Shown here piece by piece: positions 15,270-21,764 of a stretch of 21,764 nucleotides of DNA (positions are counted from its first letter, which is position 1; each line of letters starts with the position of its first letter). The notes under the pieces are model-generated. The model made no database searches. It saw only the letters and a program-made list of their open reading frames with translations, and was not told the origin of the DNA. The DNA comes from Natrialbaceae archaeon B1-Br10_E2g27 (GTDB taxonomy: Archaea > Halobacteriota > Halobacteria > Halobacteriales > Natrialbaceae): NCBI GenBank assembly GCA_001563885.1, contig LKMM01000008.1:1-21764 (forward strand), written 5' to 3'. Made by a program: the position numbers and the translations under genes.

Positions 15270-15758
15270 GGGATGTGCTGAACGACGCGACCAGTTCCCG
15301 AACGGCGAAACGGTGTCGTCGTAACGAGTCTTCCGACATCGAGACGGACCATTGTAATCCGGCTGTTACCTCCTCGAGTCGGGACAGTCATTGTCCGTTA
15401 CCAGTACGCGTGCCGAGTCAGCCGACGGTTGACCACCGAATCTGGTGTGCTACCAGGCAGTTCACATCGAGACAATACAGTACAGACGGAGAGGTCGTAT
15501 CGGTGTGTTCTGGTCATTAACTCTGCACGTAACCGATCAATCCCACGTTCGATCGCGCATTTTCGACTGAACTCCGCCATCTGCTCCAACGTCACACACG
15601 AGCGATCGTTACGTTTGGTCGAAACACTCTCGGATCCGCTCGCACACGAACAACGAGCATCGTCGGTAGGATCGGTTCGTGCCTGTCCGGCTCACTAGTC
15701 TCGAAAACTAACACTTGGGCGATCAAGCCAAAAATACGGTCGAATCAGAGATCGGAAT
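15270..15758. other. 489-bp intergenic region between the two DUF1102-type genes
   Basis: No convincing gene is seen; the short frames here have no plausible promoter or composition. It contains a small palindrome GGACA-GTCAT-TGTCC (15381-15395), one GTTGAC site (15428-15433), and a weak TATA-like ACAAT stretch near 15351 on the - strand that could serve the large DUF1102 gene. A T5 run on the - strand (15730-15734) shortly after the small DUF1102 gene may end its transcript. Confidence 0.4.
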
Positions 15759-16349
15759 TTACGACCCGTCGCTGCCTGCTCCCTGGCCGAAGTCTGGGTT
15801 GCTACCATCTTCAGGTTCGGCGGCAGTGATCGTCATTTCGGTAGCAACCTCATCACCCTCTTCGAGATCGCTGGCATCGATAAAGAGGTCGACGCGTTCG
15901 TCAGCTCCAGGTACGACGGTAAATGGACTCCCGTCTGATCGGTCTTCGCCGTCGACGATCACGTTGACTGCGTCTGCGTTATCGCCCTCGAAAGCAAAGG
16001 CGAACTGCTTGTCGCCGGGTTTGTCGTCGCGGTCGGCCCCAGTGTTGTTCTGGAGGCGGAAGACGTTCCTGAACTCCGTTTTCGACTGCGGGTTCAGTCG
16101 GTCGATGGTGATTTCGAGTTTGCCGTTGTCGGCAATCTTCGCGTACGCGCCGTCGAGCGCGTTACGCCCATCTTCCTCGTCTGCCCAGTCGTCGCCGGGT
16201 ACGAGGCCGACGTACGCTTCAGTGTCATCGACGACCTCGATTGTCGCCTCGCGGTCGGTCTCGAACGCGGAAAACGCGCCCGTGCCAACTGCCGCTGCGG
16301 TTCCGGATGCCAATGCGCCTACTCCAATGACGAACTTGCGTCGTTGCAT
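15759..16349 (-). CDS. Small DUF1102 secreted protein (TasA/camelysin-like)
   Basis: This 196-residue protein starts with a Tat-like signal (QRRKFVIGVGALASGTAAAV) typical of haloarchaeal DUF1102 proteins. One beta-rich domain follows, containing REATIEVVDDTEAYVGL, DGAYAKIADNGKLEITI and LNPQSKTEFRNVFRLQNN. The N-P-x-S followed by V-F-x-L/I-x-N-x-T pattern resembles SipW-processed proteins such as camelysin and TasA. There is no C-terminal anchor, so the mature protein is released or assembled. It may be the main subunit of a fibre, with the signal peptidase at 12522 as its processing enzyme. The assembly role is inference. Confidence 0.82.
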   Translation of the reverse strand: MQRRKFVIGVGALASGTAAAVGTGAFSAFETDREATIEVVDDTEAYVGLVPGDDWADEEDGRNALDGAYAKIADNGKLEITIDRLNPQSKTEFRNVFRLQNNTGADRDDKPGDKQFAFAFEGDNADAVNVIVDGEDRSDGSPFTVVPGADERVDLFIDASDLEEGDEVATEMTITAAEPEDGSNPDFGQGAGSDGS

Positions 16350-16851
16350 ATGTGTCTCTTAAGCGTCTGCCCCGGCCTGGCTGAATCCCGAGGTTCGACG
16401 GACCAGCCGGGTTGACGCGTATCTGGACCATTTACCGATACCCACATTGTTGTACGCCAGTTGACTGGTTTCAGACCGCCGTTCACCCGCGGTCAACGAC
16501 GAGCCGACCCGCTTGCAGATCACGTCGAACGGCCATTGACTCGAGTCAACACCACCCCGACTCTTCACGAGGGGACGTCGCTCGTCGACCTGCGACCGAA
16601 CAGTAGCCGTTGACTGCAATTGTGCCTGTCACACCGTTCGTAGTGGTAGTCATTACAGTCAGTAAATCAAGTATTTCTCTCGCTCGAGAAGGAGATGAGC
16701 CCTCAACTCCGGTCTCAAGCGAGAGTGGACGATCGTCGACGGGGAGCCGATTAAAACACGGGTTCTGCCAGGTACGCCGAGATTTATCAGTACGTGTTAC
16801 GTTCTTTGGACTCAATACTTTTACCCAGGACAATGGTAGCCGAGAGTCGAT
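16350..16851. promoter_or_regulatory. 502-bp divergent control region with clustered GTTGAC-type sites
   Basis: No gene is seen here. Five GTTGAC-like elements lie within about 205 bases: 16411-16416, 16460-16466 (inside the palindrome CCAGTTGACTGG, 16457-16468), 16492-16497 (reverse), 16536-16549 (perfect palindrome TTGACTCGAGTCAA) and 16609-16615. They lie 60-270 bases before the small DUF1102 gene and upstream of the divergent DUF7344-like gene. A TATA-like ATACTTTTA near 16815-16823 fits the latter start at 16852. A weak TATA-like GGTAAATGG on the - strand (16429-16437) may serve the former. Confidence 0.5.
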
Positions 16852-17511
16852 ATGGGGGCGACACACGCAGACCCACCAGGGGGAACGACCAGTCCACGAC
16901 CAGCAACCGACCGTCACGGGGACGGGCAGCCATCGGCGAACGGTCGGATGGAAGGCCATGCACACACGGCCTTGGGTGAGGACGACCTATTCGATATCCT
17001 CGCAAACCGACGCCGACGGTATATTCTCCACGAACTCCTGCGAACCGACGAGTCGACCGACATCGGCACGCTCTCACAGGAGATTGCCGCCCGAGAAGAC
17101 GGCCTTTCGGTCCAGGAGGTCTCGAGTAAGGATCGAAAACGCGTCTATACGGCGTTACACCAGTCACATCTGCCGAAGATGGACGGCTACGGTGTCATCG
17201 AGTTCGACCAGGATCGAGGGACAGTCGAACCGACGCCGGCGCTCGAGGACATCGAGATTTACATGGACGTCGTCTACGGCCGGGAACTACCCTGGAGCGA
17301 CTATTATCTCGGATTAACGGCGCTTGCAGGCGTGTTACTCGCCGCGACCGCGTTTTCGATCGGCCCGTTTGCCGCCCTGTCGCTGGCGGCGTGGGGGGCG
17401 TTCGTCGTCGTTTCCTTCGGCGTCTTTTCGCTTGCACACCGCTACTATGCGCGACGCGCCCGCTTCGGCGTCGACGACTCGGTCGGCGTCGAACATCACT
17501 ACTCAGAGTAA
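16852..17511 (+). CDS. Membrane-tethered winged-helix protein (DUF7344-like)
   Basis: This 219-residue protein has a disordered N-terminus (1-40), a winged-helix domain (about 43-130) and two closely spaced TM segments (about 152-170 and 172-196). The winged-helix part contains LFDILANRRRRYILHELL and RKRVYTALHQSHLPKMDGYG. That pattern recurs in the two other proteins at 20424 and 21214. There is almost no extracellular loop, so a signal would have to be sensed within the membrane or by a partner. An internal ATG at 16948 is an alternative start. It ends 4 bases before the secreted protein gene that follows, so the pair is an operon. It is divergent from the small DUF1102 gene and is a candidate regulator of the surface locus. 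Confidence 0.78.
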   Translation: MGATHADPPGGTTSPRPATDRHGDGQPSANGRMEGHAHTALGEDDLFDILANRRRRYILHELLRTDESTDIGTLSQEIAAREDGLSVQEVSSKDRKRVYTALHQSHLPKMDGYGVIEFDQDRGTVEPTPALEDIEIYMDVVYGRELPWSDYYLGLTALAGVLLAATAFSIGPFAALSLAAWGAFVVVSFGVFSLAHRYYARRARFGVDDSVGVEHHYSE

Positions 17512-17515
17512 TGCT

Positions 17516-18358
17516 ATGAAACGGACGAGACGTGCCGCGTTGGCGTTGATGGCCGGCTCGAGTGGCGTACTCGCCGTCGACACGCTCGGGTTCTCGAGTG
17601 CACAATCGAAGCGAGACGTGAGGCTGTCGACGACCAGTGACGACGACGCTTACCTCAGCTTAGCTGGCGACGGCGTCGAGGTCGACGGTGTACTCTTTGG
17701 TGGGGACGAACCCCAAACCGCACCGACAACGTTCGATCTGCGAAACCACCTCCCTGAAGCAATCGTCGTCACGCTCGAGTGCGACGCCTTCGAATTCGAT
17801 CCAGTCGACAGCAACGGTCGGGTGCTCGACGACGGCGACGTGGACCTCGAGCCCGGGAGCAACGTCGAGGTGACGGTCGATCTGGACTCGACGCCTGCGG
17901 ACGGATCGGAGACCACAGACGACATCGACATCTCGGCTGCCGGCGAGCAGACGACGATCGACGCGACGCGTGAACTCACACTCGTTCCGGCGACGCAAAC
18001 AGCTACCCTCACGCTCTGTCGCGGCGGGAGCAGCAACTGTGTCGAGGTCGTAATCGAACTCATACGAGACGAGACACACCTCGAGGTCGATATCGAGGGT
18101 CGGTCAGATGAGGGCGAAACCACACAAACAGGCGGCCGAATCCGACGCGGCGACACACGACAGTTCGACCTCGAGGTGGACGTGTTCGGCGGCGGGAGTG
18201 GAAACTGGAACGTTACGGCTGGGACACCGTCTCCCGAGGAAACGAATCCCGGCGAGTCAGTCACCCTCCAGTTGGGTGAGACCACGATCGATATCGAGCC
18301 AGGTGACTCCGTCGTATTCGTCACCATCGCTGTCGACGACGAGACAACACTCGAGTAA
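17516..18358 (+). CDS. Secreted DUF1102-like protein, cotranscribed with the winged-helix gene
   Basis: This 280-residue protein starts with a twin-arginine-like signal (MKRTRRAALALMAGSSG) and probable cleavage near FSSAQS. The mature part is beta-rich and acidic. VRLSTTSDDDAYLSLAGDG resembles ATIEVVDDTEAYVGLVPGD of the DUF1102 protein at 15759. Other recognisable parts are a cysteine-containing strand (VTLECDAFEFDP) and a CRGGSSNC loop that could form a disulfide. There is no C-terminal anchor. The ATG at 17516 is chosen because it is 4 bases after the preceding stop and begins the signal peptide; the longer frame runs antisense-free through the upstream gene and is not credible. A role as a fibre or surface subunit is inferred from context. 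Confidence 0.72.
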   Translation: MKRTRRAALALMAGSSGVLAVDTLGFSSAQSKRDVRLSTTSDDDAYLSLAGDGVEVDGVLFGGDEPQTAPTTFDLRNHLPEAIVVTLECDAFEFDPVDSNGRVLDDGDVDLEPGSNVEVTVDLDSTPADGSETTDDIDISAAGEQTTIDATRELTLVPATQTATLTLCRGGSSNCVEVVIELIRDETHLEVDIEGRSDEGETTQTGGRIRRGDTRQFDLEVDVFGGGSGNWNVTAGTPSPEETNPGESVTLQLGETTIDIEPGDSVVFVTIAVDDETTLE

Positions 18359-18446
18359 CCAACTCACTCGCCGACGCTGATCTCGACTCAGAGGTGTTTT
18401 AGCGACCGTTTTCAACGGAACAACCCAGCCATCGAACCGCTCAAGT
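18359..18446. terminator. Convergent 3' region with short T runs
   Basis: The 88 bases between convergent genes contain TTTT at about 18397 and again at about 18411 on the + strand, which may terminate the upstream operon. No hairpin of note is seen. Confidence 0.3.
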
Positions 18447-20009
18447 CTACGTATCGACACGTGGGAGCGTCACGACGACGCGTGAGCCCTGCGGTTCGTT
18501 GTCCTGGAGACTGATTTCGCCGCCAAGAAGCGATATCGCCCAGTAGACGATCCAGAGACCCAACCCCGAACCGTGCTCGAGTGAGGTCTCCTGGCCGGTT
18601 TCGATCGTCGTCTGTTCCTGAGCCGGGATCCCCGGACCGTCGTCGGCGACGACGATATCGACCCACTCGCCGGCCCAGTTTGCACTCGAGGGAGTGGCGG
18701 TGATCGAGACGGTCGGCGTCGACCGATCGCTGTGGACGACGGCGTTGTCAAGCAGTTCCCACAACGCGACCCGGAGTCGATCGTCGGCTTTGACATGTAA
18801 CGCTTCGGGCGCTTCGATCTCGAGGGTTGCATCGGGATACTGCCGGTCGAAATCAGCCGCGAGGGTAGCGAGAACATCCTCGACGGCACGGGAGTCAGTG
18901 GCCGAGATTCCCTGTTCGAACAGCGAGCGAACGGCGTTGGCTTTTACACCTAGCCGAGAGAGGCTGGTCGCCTGATCTGCGATGGCCTCGAGGTAGTTTT
19001 CGAGTTCGTCGTCGATGTCGTCTTCGAGCAACGAGACGTATCCTTCGGCGATATTCGTCCCGTTTCGGAGGTTGTGACGCAGGATACGGTTCAACACGGC
19101 GAGTTGCTGTTCGCGCAGTCGTCGACTGGTGACGTCCGATTGGATAGACAAAAAGTGAGTTATCTCGCCGTCTTCGTCGGTGATCGGCGTAATCTCCTGA
19201 TCGACCCGGTAGAGTTCGCCCGACTTCCGTCGGTTGACGATATCGGCACGCCACTGGTCGCCGGAAAGAATCGTCTCCCACAACGCCGTATAAAACTCCT
19301 CGGAGTGCTTGCCAGACTTGAGGATCCGTGGACTGAGTCCAGTCGCTTCCTCCCGACTGTAGCCAGTCTGTGATTCAAACGCAGGATTGACGTAGGTGAT
19401 CGTCCCCTCCCGGTCGGTGATCAACACTGCGTGACCGGACTGTTCGACCGCACGCTCGAACAGCCGAAGCCGCTGTTTACGTTTCTGAAGTACCCGCTCG
19501 TATCGCTCACGGTCGAGTTCGTAGCCGACGATCCGTGCAATTGTCCGCACTGTCGTCCGCAAAAACGTCGGATCGACATCCTCACGCGGCGTCTCATCGG
19601 CAAAACAGATCGTCCCGTAGAGTTCGTCACGAATCGTAACCGGTGTGCCGACATAACAGCCAAAGCCAAACCGATCGGTCGCCGAGTCATCCGCCCAGCC
19701 TTCGGCCTCGAGATCCGTCATAACTACCGTCTCAGCCCCTTCGACGACCGATCGGCAGTAGGTTTCCTCGAGCGGATCAGTCGCCCCTGGCCAGACCGTC
19801 TCGGTATCGCCGACCGCTGTGACGATCCGCTGTGTCTCCCCGTCGATGTGTGTAAAGTAGGCAATAGGGAATCCGAGTGACTCCGCCCCGATGGTGAGAA
19901 CGCGCTGTATCTTCTCTTCGACTGATAGCTCCGGGTCCGCAATCGCCTGCTGTATGCGGACGAGCGTCGTGAACGCGCGAGTCCCATCAGTCGGCTGTTC
20001 AGCAGTCAC
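18447..20009 (-). CDS. Soluble GAF-PAS sensor histidine kinase
   Basis: This 520-residue kinase has a GAF domain (about 12-165), a PAS domain (about 185-295), a dimerisation/phosphoacceptor helix with H312 in the haloarchaeal H-box LRHNLRNG, and an ATPase domain (about 405-518). The N box is LWELLDNAVVHS, the G1 box DDGPGIP and the G2 box HGSGLGLW. No TM segment is present, so it senses a cytoplasmic signal. The GTG at 20009 is chosen because a TATA-like ATTCTTTTAC (20033-20042 on the - strand) sits about 27 bases upstream; the longer frame to 20099 would overlap the preceding gene. No response regulator is encoded beside it. It may work through the neighbouring regulators, but nothing shows that directly. 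Confidence 0.9.
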   Translation of the reverse strand: MTAEQPTDGTRAFTTLVRIQQAIADPELSVEEKIQRVLTIGAESLGFPIAYFTHIDGETQRIVTAVGDTETVWPGATDPLEETYCRSVVEGAETVVMTDLEAEGWADDSATDRFGFGCYVGTPVTIRDELYGTICFADETPREDVDPTFLRTTVRTIARIVGYELDRERYERVLQKRKQRLRLFERAVEQSGHAVLITDREGTITYVNPAFESQTGYSREEATGLSPRILKSGKHSEEFYTALWETILSGDQWRADIVNRRKSGELYRVDQEITPITDEDGEITHFLSIQSDVTSRRLREQQLAVLNRILRHNLRNGTNIAEGYVSLLEDDIDDELENYLEAIADQATSLSRLGVKANAVRSLFEQGISATDSRAVEDVLATLAADFDRQYPDATLEIEAPEALHVKADDRLRVALWELLDNAVVHSDRSTPTVSITATPSSANWAGEWVDIVVADDGPGIPAQEQTTIETGQETSLEHGSGLGLWIVYWAISLLGGEISLQDNEPQGSRVVVTLPRVDT

Positions 20010-20043
20010 AGTCGACCATTTAGAACGAAGGAGTAAAAGAATA

Positions 20044-20325
20044 TCAGAGGTTCTCCTGTTCCCACTCGTCCTGATAGCCGTATTCTGGGATCTCCTCATC
20101 GTCCTGAGACGTTTGCTGACCCGTCAGAACGAGCGTGTTACGAAACGCCCGGAGAAGACTCTGAAGCCCAAGCACCAAGCCCAGACCCGCAAGCAGCGTA
20201 CTCACCGTTCCCTCGAATCCAAAGATCGTCCCATCCCCTGCGAGGACGTCCCAGGCGAGATAAAACAGCAAGCCAGCAAAGACGAGGTCGATCACTACCA
20301 TGATCGCGTGACGGTTCCAGATCAT
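20044..20325 (-). CDS. Small two-TM membrane protein, function unknown
   Basis: This 93-residue protein has two hydrophobic segments (about 9-30, VVIDLVFAGLLFYLAW, and about 42-62, LLAGLGLVLGLQSLL) and an acidic C-terminal tail (DDEEIPEYGYQDEWEQENL). The ATG at 20325 (MIWNRHAIM) is preferred. The longer frame to 20592 has a low-quality extension antisense-like to the neighbouring gene in another frame. It lies between the winged-helix gene (98 bases upstream) and the kinase (34 bases downstream), all on the same strand. I do not recognise the family. Confidence 0.65.
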   Translation of the reverse strand: MIWNRHAIMVVIDLVFAGLLFYLAWDVLAGDGTIFGFEGTVSTLLAGLGLVLGLQSLLRAFRNTLVLTGQQTSQDDEEIPEYGYQDEWEQENL

Positions 20326-20423
20326 ACCCGTTCTCTCGTTCGATCGTTGTAACCCCACCTGCCTGAACGTTTGGGTTTCGGATCGAAGATAGCGTATGAT
20401 CCGGGTGAGATTCAATTGGATAG

Positions 20424-20948
20424 TCAACGCTTGAGGAAGTAGTAGTCTCTGACCGAAAACGCAAAAAACAGCACCGAAACAATCACTCCGACGGCGTACC
20501 CAGATTCGCCGCCGTACGGGATCAGTCCCATACCGACCACCGAAGCGACAAGCAGACAGCCACCCGAAACGGCCAACTCGAGACGCTGCCACGAATCGTC
20601 TGTCGTCGGTGTTGTTTGTACGTATGCGTACAACCGGTCGACTTCCGAAGTCGGTCGGACGATTCCCGACCGGGGATCGTACTCGACGATATTTTCTTCG
20701 TCCAGTTTGGGCAGATGAGTCTGGTAGAGTGAGGTGTAGACACGTTTCCGTTGTTTGTACGTTACCGCCTGTCTCGAGATATCGTTCTCCCAGGCTGCGA
20801 GTTGTTCGGATAGCTCCTGTAGTCGGACTGTCGTATCCTCAGTGTGGGCCAGAAACTCGATGACGTACCGACGACGCGGGTTCGAAAGGATTTCAAATGC
20901 GCTATCCGTGTTGGCCTCTTCGGACGCGTCGGTCACGGCGTGGTTCAC
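20424..20948 (-). CDS. Membrane-tethered winged-helix protein (DUF7344-like), second copy
   Basis: This 174-residue protein has a winged-helix domain (about 15-100) with AFEILSNPRRRYVIEFL and KQRKRVYTSLYQTHLPKLDEEN. Two TM segments (about 124-143 and 149-168) and a short basic end (FLKR) follow. It is the same build as the proteins at 16852 and 21214. The start is GTG. The closest TATA-like element upstream is ATTTAAAT at 21081-21088, which would leave a leader of about 110 bases, so a shorter start or a hidden promoter is possible. It probably binds DNA while anchored to the membrane. Confidence 0.78.
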   Translation of the reverse strand: MNHAVTDASEEANTDSAFEILSNPRRRYVIEFLAHTEDTTVRLQELSEQLAAWENDISRQAVTYKQRKRVYTSLYQTHLPKLDEENIVEYDPRSGIVRPTSEVDRLYAYVQTTPTTDDSWQRLELAVSGGCLLVASVVGMGLIPYGGESGYAVGVIVSVLFFAFSVRDYYFLKR

Positions 20949-21213
20949 GATTTCCTCGCGAGTTGCAGTCGCTTTCGATTGTGTGCGTTTCGGCAGGAAC
21001 GAGTCACGTTCATACCGACGATCCGAACGAAACGTCGGCGAGTGGCCACCTGAGCCGAAAGAGCTGACAGCGGTACGAACATTTAAATTATGTTTGGATA
21101 GTACACAAAAAATATTATAATTAATGGCCGAGCGTAATTACCGCTAAAACAACATCCGATCCAGGCTAACACAAAGGCTGTAGTAAGTACGATATCGGGT
21201 TGAACACGCCACA
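20949..21213 (-). other. AT-rich spacer between two winged-helix genes
   Basis: The 265 bases include an AT-rich block (about 21080-21125). A T6 run on the - strand (21107-21112) could end the upstream transcript. It is followed by the TATA-like ATTTAAATTAT (21081-21091), which could start the next one. No gene of its own is credible here. Confidence 0.4.
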
Positions 21214-21744
21214 TCACTCGGGAAAGGCACGGACCAGTATCCATCGATTCGACCACAACTGTATCCCAATCACAGCGGTAAAGATGAACAAAAAGAAACT
21301 CGTCCACAACAATGGGTCGACACTCGAGATAGCAGGAACCTCGAGCAGCGTCGCCAGTACGATCGAAAGCGAAAGTACACCGATGATCCGGTAGATCTCT
21401 CCCCAGGTGATGCCATAGCTGGTAACAGCGTCCATATGCCGGTCGAGATCACGGGCCCGTTCGTGGAGTATGACCGTTCTATTGGTTTGATCGTACTGAA
21501 CAACTCCGAGGTCGTGGAGTCTCGGTAGATGAGTCTGATGAAGTGAGTTGTACACGCTCTCTCGAACGCTCGATGGTGGTGGACGCTCTCCAGTTTCTCG
21601 CTTGGCAACCTCCTTTGAGAGATCGTGTAACGATATCGGGCTACTTCGTGCCGACACGGTAAGTTCCCTGATCGTCTCACGACGCCGGCGGTTGGCAAGA
21701 ATTTCGTACACCTGTTCTTCGGGAATCGTGCTTGGCTTGAACAT
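21214..21744 (-). CDS. Membrane-tethered winged-helix protein (DUF7344-like), third copy
   Basis: This 176-residue protein has a winged-helix domain (about 10-97) with QVYEILANRRRRETIREL and RESVYNSLHQTHLPRLHDLG. Two TM segments follow (about 117-137, IYRIIGVLSLSIVLATLL, and about 143-163, LLWTSFFLFIFTAVIG). The shared ANRRRR and LHQTHLPRL motifs tie it to the copy at 16852 more closely than to that at 20424. The ATG at 21744 is 20 bases from the window end, so its promoter is not visible. The gene looks more AT-rich than the left part of the window. Confidence 0.8.
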   Translation of the reverse strand: MFKPSTIPEEQVYEILANRRRRETIRELTVSARSSPISLHDLSKEVAKRETGERPPPSSVRESVYNSLHQTHLPRLHDLGVVQYDQTNRTVILHERARDLDRHMDAVTSYGITWGEIYRIIGVLSLSIVLATLLEVPAISSVDPLLWTSFFLFIFTAVIGIQLWSNRWILVRAFPE

Positions 21745-21764
21745 TGGTTCCCCCTACTGTGGAA

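Noticed and set aside
15398..15698. Small frames in the 15270-15758 spacer, on both strands
   Set aside because: They have no TATA box at a suitable distance, an ordinary shadow-like composition and no recognised motif.
21083..21307. 74-codon hydrophobic frame on the - strand
   Set aside because: Much of it overlaps the 3' part of the winged-helix gene in another frame, so its hydrophobicity probably reflects the TM-coding DNA.

Overview
The window is a stretch of haloarchaeal chromosome (class Halobacteria). The predicted proteins are strongly acidic. Many families are typical of haloarchaea: C50 carotenoid enzymes, a bacterio-opsin-activator (Bat) type regulator, an LWR-salt protein, DUF1102 surface proteins, DUF5305 and DUF7344-like winged-helix membrane proteins. 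Many genes have an archaeal TATA box about 26 bases before the A of the start codon, as expected for leaderless transcripts. The frequent CTCGAG hexamer would fit a Natrialba/Natrinema-type genus, but that is only an impression. I saw no tRNA, rRNA, CRISPR array or complete insertion sequence.

Left part (1-5969): a pigment locus. A carotenoid desaturase (crtD, cut by the window edge), a lycopene elongase (lyeJ) and a bisanhydrobacterioruberin hydratase (cruF) overlap end to end on the + strand. They face phytoene synthase (crtB) on the - strand. Together these account for much of bacterioruberin synthesis. A Bat-like PAS-GAF-HTH regulator lies just upstream of crtB and probably controls it.

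Middle part (5970-11144): mostly housekeeping genes on the + strand. These are a divergent HTH-like protein, a small zinc-ribbon protein, MsrB, a heme/siroheme operon (precorrin-2 dehydrogenase plus glutamyl-tRNA reductase), pterin carbinolamine dehydratase with an LWR-salt protein, and a hypothetical helical protein. A leaderless small ORF overlaps the start of the heme operon by ATGA. Two tandem 84-bp palindromic units bounded by CTAG follow hemA.

Right part (11168-18358): a surface-protein locus. It holds a SipW/Sec11-like signal peptidase with a C-terminal extension, cotranscribed with a DUF5305 membrane protein. With it are a large anchored DUF1102-type protein, a small DUF1102 protein, and a third secreted protein cotranscribed with a membrane-tethered winged-helix regulator. 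This resembles camelysin/TasA-type fibre loci. The 502-bp control region between the divergent transcripts holds a cluster of GTTGAC-type sites, including a perfect 14-bp palindrome.

Far right (18447-21744): a soluble GAF-PAS histidine kinase, a 93-residue membrane protein and two more winged-helix/two-TM regulators of the same family, all on the - strand. The last part looks more AT-rich than the rest.
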